The translations under genes and the position numbers were made by a program. Of a stretch of DNA of 64,000 bases, positions 18,493 to 27,243 are shown one piece after another. Source of the stretch: CALOFP01 sp942492635. GTDB lineage: Bacteria > UBP6 > UBA1177 > CALOFP01. The notes beneath the pieces are model-generated. The model ran no database searches and had not been told where the DNA came from. It saw only the letters and a program-made list of their open reading frames with translations. The stretch is taken from positions 558,001-622,000 of the forward strand of contig CALOFP010000001.1 in NCBI GenBank assembly GCA_942492635.1. The letters are read 5' to 3'. Within the stretch, counting starts at the first letter, position 1; each line of letters starts with the position of its first letter.

Positions 18493-19755
18493 TCAGGCAC
18501 CCTCGCCCTTGGAGGAAGCTACCGGTTTTTTCATAACTCGCATCGGCTGTTCACCGTTGTCGACAACCCCCTTCGTTATGATAAGTTCCTTGATGGTCTC
18601 TTTCTCCTCCGGAGCAGTGAACATTATATCAAGCATTGTGCTCTCGAGCACCCTTCTGAGCCCCCTGGCACCCGTCTTGAGATCGAGAGTCCGTTTGACG
18701 ATGGATCTTAGAGCATCGTCACGGAAGTTGAGTTCAATATCGTCAATTGCGAACAGGGCCTGATACTGCTTTACGAGGGCATCATTCGGTTCCGTAAGGA
18801 TCCTTAGAAGATCGTCCTCGGTAAGCTTGTTGAGGTAGGCCTCAACAGGAAACCTGCCGGCAAACTCCGGAATGAGTCCGTATTTGAGAAGATCTTCGGG
18901 CTGAATATTGGAAAGGATGGAATCCTGATCGACCTCGTTCTTCTCACGGCTCTGCCCGAAACCGAGTTTGGATTCACCCAGCCTCCTCGATATTATATCC
19001 TCAAGTCCTTCGAAAGCTCCACCGGCAATAAAAAGTATGTTGGAGGTATCAAGCTTTATGTACTCCTGATGGGGGTGTTTTCTTCCACCCGTAGGAGGAA
19101 TGTTCGCAACCGTTCCCTCGATAATCTTGAGAAGAGCCTGCTGGACTCCTTCTCCGCTCACATCCCTGGTTATGGAGGGGTTATCGCCCTTTCTGGAAAT
19201 CTTGTCGATTTCATCAATATAGATAATTCCTCTGCTTGCCTTCTCGACGTCGTAGTTGACCGCCTGAAGAAGAGACAGAAGAATATTTTCAACGTCCTCC
19301 CCCACATATCCGGCCTCAGTGAGAGTCGTTGCATCAGCCATTGCGAAGGGAACGTTAAGCATCTTGGCCAGAGTTCTGGCGAGAAGGGTCTTACCACTGC
19401 CTGTGGGACCCACGAGGAGGATGTTGGATTTCTGTATCTCCACTCCACCCTCGTTGTTCCTGTTGGCAGTTGTTCTCTTGTAGTGGTTGTAAACCGCTAC
19501 GGAAAGCACCTTCTTGGCGTAATCCTGACCGATAACGTAGCGGTCGAGCCCGCTTTTTATCTCGGAAGGAAGCGGAACAGGGGACTCTTCAGGTTGAATA
19601 AATGCTGTCTCCTTGTCCATCAGGATCTCGTTACAGAGAACCACACACTCGTTACAGATATACACACCGGGACCGGCAATTATTTTATCAACCTCTATCT
19701 GGGTTTTTCCACAGAAAGAGCATTTGATGAGTTCTTCCTTTTTACCCCTGTCCAT
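18493..19755 (-). CDS. clpX: ATP-dependent Clp protease ATP-binding subunit ClpX
   Basis: A 420-residue unfoldase with an N-terminal zinc-binding domain (CSFCGK and CNECVVLC), an AAA+ domain with Walker A GPTGSGKT and Walker B IIYIDEIDKI, and the arginine-finger region GLIPEFAGRFPV. The ClpP-contact IGF-type loop corresponds to LGFGQSREK. It selects and unfolds substrates for ClpP. GGAGG lies five bases before the ATG. It starts nine nucleotides after clpP ends, within the tig-clpP-clpX-lon operon. Confidence 0.98.
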   Translation of the reverse strand: MDRGKKEELIKCSFCGKTQIEVDKIIAGPGVYICNECVVLCNEILMDKETAFIQPEESPVPLPSEIKSGLDRYVIGQDYAKKVLSVAVYNHYKRTTANRNNEGGVEIQKSNILLVGPTGSGKTLLARTLAKMLNVPFAMADATTLTEAGYVGEDVENILLSLLQAVNYDVEKASRGIIYIDEIDKISRKGDNPSITRDVSGEGVQQALLKIIEGTVANIPPTGGRKHPHQEYIKLDTSNILFIAGGAFEGLEDIISRRLGESKLGFGQSREKNEVDQDSILSNIQPEDLLKYGLIPEFAGRFPVEAYLNKLTEDDLLRILTEPNDALVKQYQALFAIDDIELNFRDDALRSIVKRTLDLKTGARGLRRVLESTMLDIMFTAPEEKETIKELIITKGVVDNGEQPMRVMKKPVASSKGEGA

Positions 19756-19765
19756 CCGATCCTCC

Positions 19766-20356
19766 CTACTTCTTTTCTATGACACTGTCGATTATACCGT
19801 ACTTGAGAGCCTCCTCGGCGGACATGAAAAAATCACGTTCCATATCCTTCTTGAGGAGTTTCCTATCCTTTTTAGTGTGATGCTGCATGATATCTGTAAG
19901 CCTGTTCTTAAGGAAGAGTATCTCCCTCGCATGGATCTCGATATCAGTCGCCTGCCCCTGGAATCCTCCCAGAGGTTGGTGAATCATCACCCTGGAGTTG
20001 GGAAGGGAGTAGCGTTTACCATCCGCTCCCGCGGCAAGAAGGACAGCTCCCATACTGGAAGCCTGACCGATGCATATGGTCGCCACGTCAGGCTTGACAT
20101 ACTGCATCGTATCGTAGATGGCAAGTCCGGCACTCACAGATCCGCCCGGGCTGTTTATGTAGAGCTGGATATCCTGCTCCGGATCCTGAGCTTCGAGAAA
20201 GAGAAGCTCCGCAACGATGAGGTTGGCGCTCTCATCTGTTACTGGTCCTCCGAGAAAGATAATCCTGTCTTTCAACAATCTTGAATAGATATCGTAAGAG
20301 CGCTCGCCGCCACCCTCTTTTTCAACAACTATCGGAATAAGGGTATTGTTTACCAT
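19766..20356 (-). CDS. clpP: ATP-dependent Clp protease proteolytic subunit ClpP
   Basis: A 196-residue serine peptidase of the standard length. The triad by alignment with the E. coli protein is Ser101 in QASSMGA, His126 in RVMIHQPLGG and Asp175 in MERD. It forms a tetradecameric barrel that degrades chains fed in by ClpX. GGAGAGG precedes the ATG. It lies 15 nt after tig and nine nt before clpX, with which it is surely co-transcribed. Confidence 0.98.
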   Translation of the reverse strand: MVNNTLIPIVVEKEGGGERSYDIYSRLLKDRIIFLGGPVTDESANLIVAELLFLEAQDPEQDIQLYINSPGGSVSAGLAIYDTMQYVKPDVATICIGQASSMGAVLLAAGADGKRYSLPNSRVMIHQPLGGFQGQATDIEIHAREILFLKNRLTDIMQHHTKKDRKLLKKDMERDFFMSAEEALKYGIIDSVIEKK

Positions 20357-20371
20357 CTACCTCTCCTATCT

Positions 20372-21640
20372 TTACTTTTCAGACTTCTCGACCTCTTTGA
20401 AGGTCACATCCGCCATAACCTTGTCGAGGACCTTGTTTTCCTGAATCATCATGCGTCTCTCATTGAGTCTGTCCTTGTCGTAAACCTTCTTTATTATGTC
20501 GAGGGTTACGTTATACATGGCAGCGTCCCTTGCAAGAGATGCATCCAACTCCTCATCGGAAACGGAAACCTGCAAATCCCGGGCCAACTGGGAGAGAATC
20601 AGGAATCTTTTGGACGCCCAACGTGCTTCCTTTTCGGCCTGCTGACGGGCCTCTTCGGTGATCTGCTCTGTGCCGTTCTTCTTTTTCCACTCCTCTTCGC
20701 GAACCTTCATCTCCGCCTCGAGGAAGCTGCGTGGAATCTCAACCTCGTTATTCTCAACAAGTTTCTCTATCGTAATATACTTTTTGTTTTCGGAATTAAC
20801 GTTCTCAAGATATTCCTTTATCTTTCCTTCAAGATCTGTCTTGAGCTCTTCAACCGTATCCGGAAGATCATCCTTATCCTTGAGGAACTCGTCGTTGAAC
20901 TCGGGAGTTACATCCTCTTCGACCTTTTTCACTTCCATGGCGAATTTCACGGTCTTTCCTGCAAGTTCCTTTGAGTGGTACTCTTCAGGGAAAACAACAT
21001 CCGCATCGAACTTGTCTCCGGCACTCCTACCTGTAAGGGCGGCCTCGAAATCCTTGACGAAATTTCCGTCTCCGAGAACAACAGCAACGTTCTTACCGGA
21101 TGCGTTCTCAAGAACCTCGCCCTCGAGGGATCCTTCGAAATCCACAGTCAGCTGATCGCCTTCCTTGGAAGCTCTCTCAACTTCGTTGTACTGGGCGAAA
21201 CGTCTCTTGAGAGCCTTGAATTCCACATCGAGCATATCCTCTTTGTAGTTGATCGGAGTGTACTCAGCCTCAAATGTACGATTCTCTATGTTCATTTCCG
21301 GGAAAACTTCAACTGTGAAGGAGTATTTGAAATCCTCACCCTCCTTCATCTCTCCGGCATCGTTTACAATAGGATTGCTGATAACCTGAAGCTTCTCCTT
21401 GATAATGGCCTCGTGAATACCTTCGTTCACAAAGTTTCTCGCTGTGTCGTCAAGGACAGATCTTCCGTAAAGACGACGAATCACGTTGGCAGGAACCTTT
21501 CCCTTCCTGAAACCCTTTACATCGGCAGTTTTTGCAAACCTTGTAAAAGAGTCGCCAAGAACCTTTGAAACCTCTTCGGCACCGTAAGTAACAACTATTT
21601 CCTTTTCAACACCGCTCAGATGATTGATGGTATATTCCAT
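20372..21640 (-). CDS. tig: trigger factor, ribosome-associated chaperone and prolyl isomerase
   Basis: This 422-residue protein has the three trigger-factor domains. The N-terminal ribosome-binding domain carries the signature KGFRKGKVP (about residues 39-47), followed by an FKBP-type PPIase domain (about 160-245; DQLTVDFEGSLEG) and a long helical C-terminal chaperone domain. It binds nascent chains at the ribosome exit tunnel. GGAGGAG lies just before the ATG. It opens the operon tig-clpP-clpX-lon, 57 nt after the last tRNA of the upstream cluster, and so may be partly fed by the tRNA promoter. Confidence 0.97.
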   Translation of the reverse strand: MEYTINHLSGVEKEIVVTYGAEEVSKVLGDSFTRFAKTADVKGFRKGKVPANVIRRLYGRSVLDDTARNFVNEGIHEAIIKEKLQVISNPIVNDAGEMKEGEDFKYSFTVEVFPEMNIENRTFEAEYTPINYKEDMLDVEFKALKRRFAQYNEVERASKEGDQLTVDFEGSLEGEVLENASGKNVAVVLGDGNFVKDFEAALTGRSAGDKFDADVVFPEEYHSKELAGKTVKFAMEVKKVEEDVTPEFNDEFLKDKDDLPDTVEELKTDLEGKIKEYLENVNSENKKYITIEKLVENNEVEIPRSFLEAEMKVREEEWKKKNGTEQITEEARQQAEKEARWASKRFLILSQLARDLQVSVSDEELDASLARDAAMYNVTLDIIKKVYDKDRLNERRMMIQENKVLDKVMADVTFKEVEKSEK

Positions 21641-21697
21641 TATCTCCTCCGTTTAGTCGATATATTTAAAAAAACTTTAAAGCTGCCGCAAATAATA

Positions 21698-21780
21698 TGG
21701 TGCGAAAGGGGGGACTCGAACCCCCACGGTTGCCCGCTAGATCCTAAGTCTAGTGCGTCTGCCAATTCCGCCACTTTCGC
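21698..21780 (-). tRNA. tRNA-Leu(TAG)
   Basis: An 83-nt class II cloverleaf with acceptor GCGAAAG/CTTTCGC, anticodon stem CTAGA/TCTAG, loop CTTAGGA (anticodon TAG), a long variable arm and encoded CCA. It is the last of five tRNAs transcribed toward tig. Confidence 0.96.
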
Positions 21781-21840
21781 AATCGAATACATTTCTTTGA
21801 ATATAAATTAGACAACAAACAATACAAATAAATAAAAAAA

Positions 21841-21916
21841 TGGTAGGCCCTGAAGGATTCGAACCTTCGACCCACTGATTAAGAGTCAGTTGCTCTACCA
21901 ACTGAGCTAAGAGCCC
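21841..21916 (-). tRNA. tRNA-Lys(CTT)
   Basis: A 76-nt cloverleaf with anticodon loop CTCTTAA (anticodon CTT), canonical TTCGAAT T loop and encoded CCA. It sits between tRNA-His and tRNA-Leu. Confidence 0.96.
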
Positions 21917-21931
21917 ACCATAAAAAAGGAA

Positions 21932-22008
21932 TGGGGTGGATGACGGGACTTGAACCCGCGACAGCCGGAACCACAATCCGGTGCTCTACCTATTGAACTA
22001 CATCCACC
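21932..22008 (-). tRNA. tRNA-His(GTG)
   Basis: The anticodon loop is TTGTGGT (anticodon GTG). The extra 5' G (position -1) opposite a C discriminator, the identity element of tRNA-His, is encoded at 22008, and CCA is encoded. Confidence 0.96.
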
Positions 22009-22039
22009 ACAATACTCAAATATAAAACAACGAAAAAAA

Positions 22040-22116
<77 letters not shown>

Positions 22117-22127
22117 ACAAAAAAACG

Positions 22128-22204
<77 letters not shown>

Positions 22205-22217
22205 ATCGACAGGGAGC

Positions 22218-22245
22218 ATCTTAATGATAGCTGGAGATAATGCAA
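22218..22245 (-). promoter_or_regulatory. candidate promoter of the tRNA cluster
   Basis: On the reverse strand TTGCAT (-35) and TAAGAT (-10) are separated by 16 bases, followed by a G+C-rich discriminator (GCTCCCTG) typical of stable-RNA promoters. The tRNA-Pro 5' end lies 13 nt beyond the -10. The upstream edge overlaps a 9-bp inverted repeat (TAATGCAAG at 22238-22246, complement at 22299-22307) whose second arm covers the stop codon of the upstream gene. Confidence 0.55.
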
Positions 22246-22303
22246 GCTTTTTTTCATCTTTTCTGAAAAAAATTTCAAACCCAAATGATATTAAAAACTT
22301 GCA

Positions 22304-25300
22304 TTACCCGTTCCTGATTACGAGATAACCCTGATCAACTGCAACACCGGAAGAAGCAACGACAGAGGAGGCCTTTTCGGGGGTTTCAGGGGTAAGTTTT
22401 CCACTCTCTATCCTGACAGCCCGGTTTCTTCCTCCGCTTTTCGCCCTGTATAGAGCCGTATCGGCAAGCGAGACAGCCTGTTCGAAACGGATAAGTGCCG
22501 GATCTTCACTGTAGAAGGGAAAAGCCAGATATCCTACGGAACAGGTAACCGACATCGTTCCTCCCACAATATCAAAAGTTGAATCCGAAACCGAACTTCT
22601 TATTCTCTCGGCAAATTCATCGAGATAGACACTGCTGCAGCTCTTAAGAACAACAAGAAACTCTTCCCCTCCCCATCGAATTACCACGTCGTCCTTTCTC
22701 ACGATGGATTTGAATGTATCCGCAACCTGCCGAAGAAGCATGTCGCCGCTGTCATGACCGTAGTTGTCGTTCACCTCCTTGAAGTGATCCAGATCCACAA
22801 GGAAGATTCCGTAGGCGGTTTCAAATTGACTGCTCCGCCTCTCCTTTCCAAGCTCCCTGAGACTACGATCTGCAGCATAGATATTTGCCTCAGGCTCCAC
22901 AACTTCCTTGAAATAGCGTCTGTTGCTCAACCCCGTAAGGGGATCCCTCAGCGACATCTGTTTCAACCTCTCATTCATCTTCCTGAGTGTTACCGTCTTC
23001 TGCCGCACCATCTCGGCAAGCCTGATGTTGTGCCTTTCAACGGAGACAACACGAAGGCGATAAAAGAAAAAAACTCCTCCGACGACGACAAGGAAAGAGA
23101 GAAGGTAAAAGTAGAAGGTCTGGTAAAAGCGGGGGACAAGATAAAACGAGAGCTCACTTCCTTCCGTATTCCACACTCCGTCATTGTTGGCTGCAATCAC
23201 CCTGAACGTGTATCTTCCCGGTGGAATATTCATATAGTGAGCCCTTCTTTCAGCGCCAGAATCTATCCAGTTTTTGTCGTATCCTTCAAGACGGTACTTG
23301 AACTTCACCTTCTCCGGAACCACGAAGCTGAGCGCGGTGTAGTCGAACTCCATCTTCTCCACACTTCTATCTATCTTTATCTCCTTTTGAGGAAAAAGCC
23401 CGATGGTTTTACCGTCTACTCTGAATTTTTCTATCTTTACGGGTGGTACCACCCTGTTCGGCTCGATTAGTCCCGGATCTATGAGCAGAACCCCCTTTAC
23501 CGATGCAAAAAGCAGTTTTCCCCGCCGCGTCTTCCACGCAGTAGAAATGTGTCCGCTGTTGAACTCCCGGCTCACAAGACCGTCAGAATAACCGTAAACC
23601 TCACTGTTGATGTGCTTTACCTTCCCGTCGGCGAACAGATCCAGTTCACTCTTCTTAACCCTGAATATTCCACGGTAGGATGAAAACCAGAGGTATCCCG
23701 AATCATCTTCGAGAATATCAAGTACATTTTCGTTGAAGAGTCCATGTTCCGTGCCGATGGTAACAAACTTGCCGTTTTTGTATCGGGCCAGCCCCGAACC
23801 GAAAGTACCCACCCAGAGAACACCTTCCCTATCTATGTGCAAGGCAAGAACATCGTTTCCCGGAAGCCCATTTCTGCTGTCATAGCTCCGAAACTCCTTC
23901 CCGTCAAAACTGATGACTCCGCTGTAGTTGGTACCCATCCAGACAACACCATTGCGATCATTAACCGCCACCTGTACCGAGTCAGTCTCCGAAACACCGG
24001 GAATTGTGGCTGTATGAAAATTTCCATTTTTCAACCATTGAAGCTTATTCGCCCTGGGGAACACCCATATTCCGCCATCGGATCTGTTCATTATTCCTCG
24101 AACTCGTTCGCTTGCAAGACCGTTCGCAGAGGTGTATTTGCGTACTCCGCTGCCTCTGTAGTGAAAGAGACCGCTGTCCGATGTGGCGACGAAAAGATCT
24201 CCTGCCTTTCCCCCGACAAGTCCGGTGCAGCTGTACTCTCCCTCCCTGAAATGTCTCATCTCCTCTCCGTCGTAACGGAATATTCGACCGTCGGAAGTTC
24301 CCGCCCACACAGTACCGTCAGCACCCTCGCTCAGAGCCGTCACACTGCCTATAGCCTTCCCCCCGGTATGGGAGAAAAAAGTAAATTTTCCCTCCCTCAA
24401 CCTACTTAGCCCGCTTGTCTCCGTGCCTATCCATACACTGAGTTCCCTGTCCACCGTCAACGATATGGGGCGACTGTCTAAAAATCCGAAGTCTCGTGAA
24501 AGTGCCTTGAAAACTCCGTCTCTTCTCAGAATCACACCCGAACCGACCGTGGCGATCCAGATATTACCCTTTCCGTCACCCAGGATGGAGATGACACCTC
24601 TTCCAAAGAAACCGTGCCTGTCCTCTATCTTTTTTGACTTATAGTTGTTCACAAAGTAGAGACCGTTAATTCCTCCGATCCACATCCCCCTGCCGGGCTC
24701 CTCGAAAAAAGAGTAGAAGGGACCAGGATCTGATATCCGGACACTTCTGACTTCGCTGCCGTCAACAACGGATACACCCTCTCCGGAACCGCTCCAGATC
24801 CGTCCTCTCGAATCAACGGTTGCCGAATGCGAAAAAAGAGATCCGTCCTCAGCTTTCACCTGAACAACCTCTCCGTCATTCACAATTTTTTGAAGGCCGC
24901 CCTTCACGGTAATGACAAGAAGATTTCCTTCCACGTCTTCTCCAATCCAACGTACATCCATTCCCACAAGCAGCCTGTTGAATTCCGGATATCGGAAAGT
25001 CCCATCCTTTTCCCTTACCGTTACGCCTCGTACAGTTCCTATCCACATCCGTCCCCGGTTGTCCTCAAAAAGAGCTGAAATAAAATTGCTCCTGATTTCA
25101 CTGTAAGAGGAACGATCGTAGACAGAAAATTTAACACCGTCAAAACGTACAAGTCCGTCCTGAGTTCCTATCCAGATATATCCGTCCGCCGATTGGATGA
25201 CAGCCTGGGCTGAATTTTGGGGAAGTCCGTCGTGTTCATCCCAACTGTCGTGAAGATAACGGGAAAGGGAGTGTTTCGATTCCCCGGCAAAAAGATTCAC

Positions 25301-25339
25301 ACACACAAAAAGCGACAAAAGAAATATGAAAGTCCTCAT
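22304..25339 (-). CDS. two-component-propeller diguanylate cyclase
   Basis: This 1011-residue sensor has a signal peptide (MRTFIFLLSLFVCVNLFAG) and a large periplasmic region of two-component-regulator propeller repeats (SADGYIWIGTQDGLVRFDG and about a dozen like it). A Y_Y_Y domain (about 665-740; KFKYRLEGYDKNWIDSG), one transmembrane helix, a short coiled coil and a GGDEF domain follow. The active-site motif is GGEEF (near residue 888), preceded five residues upstream by RKDD, which fits the inhibitory I-site. It should make cyclic di-GMP in response to an extracytoplasmic ligand, often a glycan in this architecture. The start at 25339 is chosen because GGAGGG lies nine bases upstream; a start at 25384 would spoil the leader. 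It has no clear operon partner. Confidence 0.95.
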   Translation of the reverse strand: MRTFIFLLSLFVCVNLFAGESKHSLSRYLHDSWDEHDGLPQNSAQAVIQSADGYIWIGTQDGLVRFDGVKFSVYDRSSYSEIRSNFISALFEDNRGRMWIGTVRGVTVREKDGTFRYPEFNRLLVGMDVRWIGEDVEGNLLVITVKGGLQKIVNDGEVVQVKAEDGSLFSHSATVDSRGRIWSGSGEGVSVVDGSEVRSVRISDPGPFYSFFEEPGRGMWIGGINGLYFVNNYKSKKIEDRHGFFGRGVISILGDGKGNIWIATVGSGVILRRDGVFKALSRDFGFLDSRPISLTVDRELSVWIGTETSGLSRLREGKFTFFSHTGGKAIGSVTALSEGADGTVWAGTSDGRIFRYDGEEMRHFREGEYSCTGLVGGKAGDLFVATSDSGLFHYRGSGVRKYTSANGLASERVRGIMNRSDGGIWVFPRANKLQWLKNGNFHTATIPGVSETDSVQVAVNDRNGVVWMGTNYSGVISFDGKEFRSYDSRNGLPGNDVLALHIDREGVLWVGTFGSGLARYKNGKFVTIGTEHGLFNENVLDILEDDSGYLWFSSYRGIFRVKKSELDLFADGKVKHINSEVYGYSDGLVSREFNSGHISTAWKTRRGKLLFASVKGVLLIDPGLIEPNRVVPPVKIEKFRVDGKTIGLFPQKEIKIDRSVEKMEFDYTALSFVVPEKVKFKYRLEGYDKNWIDSGAERRAHYMNIPPGRYTFRVIAANNDGVWNTEGSELSFYLVPRFYQTFYFYLLSFLVVVGGVFFFYRLRVVSVERHNIRLAEMVRQKTVTLRKMNERLKQMSLRDPLTGLSNRRYFKEVVEPEANIYAADRSLRELGKERRSSQFETAYGIFLVDLDHFKEVNDNYGHDSGDMLLRQVADTFKSIVRKDDVVIRWGGEEFLVVLKSCSSVYLDEFAERIRSSVSDSTFDIVGGTMSVTCSVGYLAFPFYSEDPALIRFEQAVSLADTALYRAKSGGRNRAVRIESGKLTPETPEKASSVVASSGVAVDQGYLVIRNG

Positions 25340-25451
25340 TTTAAACATCCCTCCAGAACAATACCTTCGTCCCGCAACTGGCAAAAACAGTCAAAACCCG
25401 TATTACCCCTCTGATAGCCGGAAAGGGGAAATTCAAAAAAGCACAGAAGAA

Positions 25452-27053
25452 TCATCCTCCCCCCAAATTAACCTGGAGTATCCTTTTCAGGTTGTGGTTG
25501 ATTTTATTGTACTCAGCAAGAATATCAACCGAATGGAGAATTCCCTCCGTTTCCTCTGTTCTTCCCGATGCAAGCACCATCAAAAGCTTTCGCTTTTCCG
25601 ATCTAATGAAGTATTCCGTCTCTCTGTGCGTTTCCAGCTCCCTTCTATCATAACTACGGGAAACGCAGCTCTCGTGAAAACTCAGGAAGATCCTTCTGTA
25701 AGCTTCCCTTATCACGTACAGATCCCTTTCCTGAAGCCTCACCCCCTTCTCACTCATCCGGACGGCGTTTTTGGCAACGGCCTTCGCATGATCGGCAATC
25801 GACTCTATCTCGTCAGCCATCTTCAAGTAGAGCCACAGATGCCCCTCTTCATCATCATGTGCGTCGGCAATAAAACGGACAATGCTCCGCTGCCCCTTGT
25901 CTATGAATCTCTCGTATTTAAGAATCCGCTCAAACAAACCGTGTTCGTAGGGTTTCTTGACTAGGATATAGGAGTAGGCAAGCATATCCCTTATGTAGAG
26001 AAGGAGTATATCCACATTCTTAGAGAGAATTTGGGGAATAAGCAGGGTCGCGACGTTACCTGTCTTCTCTGGAATAGTCAGCCTTTTTCTTATCATTCCG
26101 AATCGTTCCCTTATGAATCTGTAACTGATTTTGACAACGTTCTCCTTTACGGGGTAGATCAGGACAACCAGCATCAGCTTGAGAAGAGTCATGTAGAATG
26201 CTATTGAAAATGCTACGCCCCCTCCTGAATATCGACCGAGAAACAACGAAAGGTTGACTGACGGGTAGAAGAGAAAGGTTCCGGCAATAACGCCGACAAC
26301 ATTTATGCCCGCCTGAATAAAAGCTACCCTTCTTCCGTCTCTGCTTCCGCCTAGGGAAGCAAGAAATGCAGTTATGGTTGTACCAAGGGTGGCTCCCAAC
26401 ACAATAGCAGCAGCCGAATGAATTGAGAAGAGTCCGTTGGCAGCAGCCGAAATGGTCATGGCGGCAGTGGCTCCGCTGGACTGGATAACCGCAGTGAAAA
26501 GGATGCCGACAAGAATAAGAAGGAATAGGGCCGGAACGGAATTCGCCGCATCGTATTTCGAGACAAAATCCAGCAGAGCCGGATGGGAACGAAAAACCGC
26601 CATGGAGCTGCTCATTAGTGTTAGCCCGTGAAATATCAACCCGAGGCCGATTAAAAAACGGAAAAAATATTTCCATCCTCTCCTCTTTGAAAAGAAGGAT
26701 CCTATGACACCGACCACAAAAAGAGGCAGGGCAGCCTTCGTAACCTTGACAGCCACAATCCATGCCGTACTGACTGATCCTATATTTGCGCCGAGAATGA
26801 AGCTTATGGATTCTGAAACCGTAATAAAACCGGCAGAAGCCATACTGACAAGAAGAACCGTTGTGGCGCTGGACGATTGAAATAGAGTGGTGACTCCAAT
26901 TCCAATTGATAACTTGGAAAAATCTCTCCTGGATATGGCAACAAGCCTGTCCTGGAGCTTTCCCCCAATCATCCTGGAGAGAAGCGAACTCAACCGCTCG
27001 ATACCAAAGAGAAAGAAAGCCAGCCCGGCAAAAAGAAAAAAGAGATTCTGCAT
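25452..27053 (-). CDS. Na+/phosphate cotransporter family protein with PhoU-like C terminus
   Basis: This 533-residue protein has two Na/Pi-cotransport repeats, each with a diagnostic motif (LFQSSSATTVLLVSMASAG and VIQSSGATAAM), spread over about eight membrane segments. A cytoplasmic PhoU-like helical region (about 345-525; ADEIESIADHAKAVAKNAVR) follows. This is the NptA/YjbB class, which moves phosphate with sodium, often outward. The ATG at 27053 has GAGGAA five bases upstream and starts directly at the first membrane helix (MQNLFFLFAGLAFFLFG); the longest frame starts at 27128. It lies between the diguanylate cyclase and the second subtilase on the same strand, with 112 nt or more on each side. 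Confidence 0.92.
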   Translation of the reverse strand: MQNLFFLFAGLAFFLFGIERLSSLLSRMIGGKLQDRLVAISRRDFSKLSIGIGVTTLFQSSSATTVLLVSMASAGFITVSESISFILGANIGSVSTAWIVAVKVTKAALPLFVVGVIGSFFSKRRGWKYFFRFLIGLGLIFHGLTLMSSSMAVFRSHPALLDFVSKYDAANSVPALFLLILVGILFTAVIQSSGATAAMTISAAANGLFSIHSAAAIVLGATLGTTITAFLASLGGSRDGRRVAFIQAGINVVGVIAGTFLFYPSVNLSLFLGRYSGGGVAFSIAFYMTLLKLMLVVLIYPVKENVVKISYRFIRERFGMIRKRLTIPEKTGNVATLLIPQILSKNVDILLLYIRDMLAYSYILVKKPYEHGLFERILKYERFIDKGQRSIVRFIADAHDDEEGHLWLYLKMADEIESIADHAKAVAKNAVRMSEKGVRLQERDLYVIREAYRRIFLSFHESCVSRSYDRRELETHRETEYFIRSEKRKLLMVLASGRTEETEGILHSVDILAEYNKINHNLKRILQVNLGGG

Positions 27054-27243
27054 AAAATTCCTCAAAAAATTGCCCGACATAATATCAGACCATGAAAACA
27101 GAATCAAGGAATTGAATTGATTAATCAAATATTTCGTTTACAGAGAAAAGAACAAAAAAGATTTTCTAACTGTGACGTATGGCTTCGGACAAATCGGTTG
27201 AAAAATCTATTCAGACATTTAGATATTCATAAAAGGCATCAGC

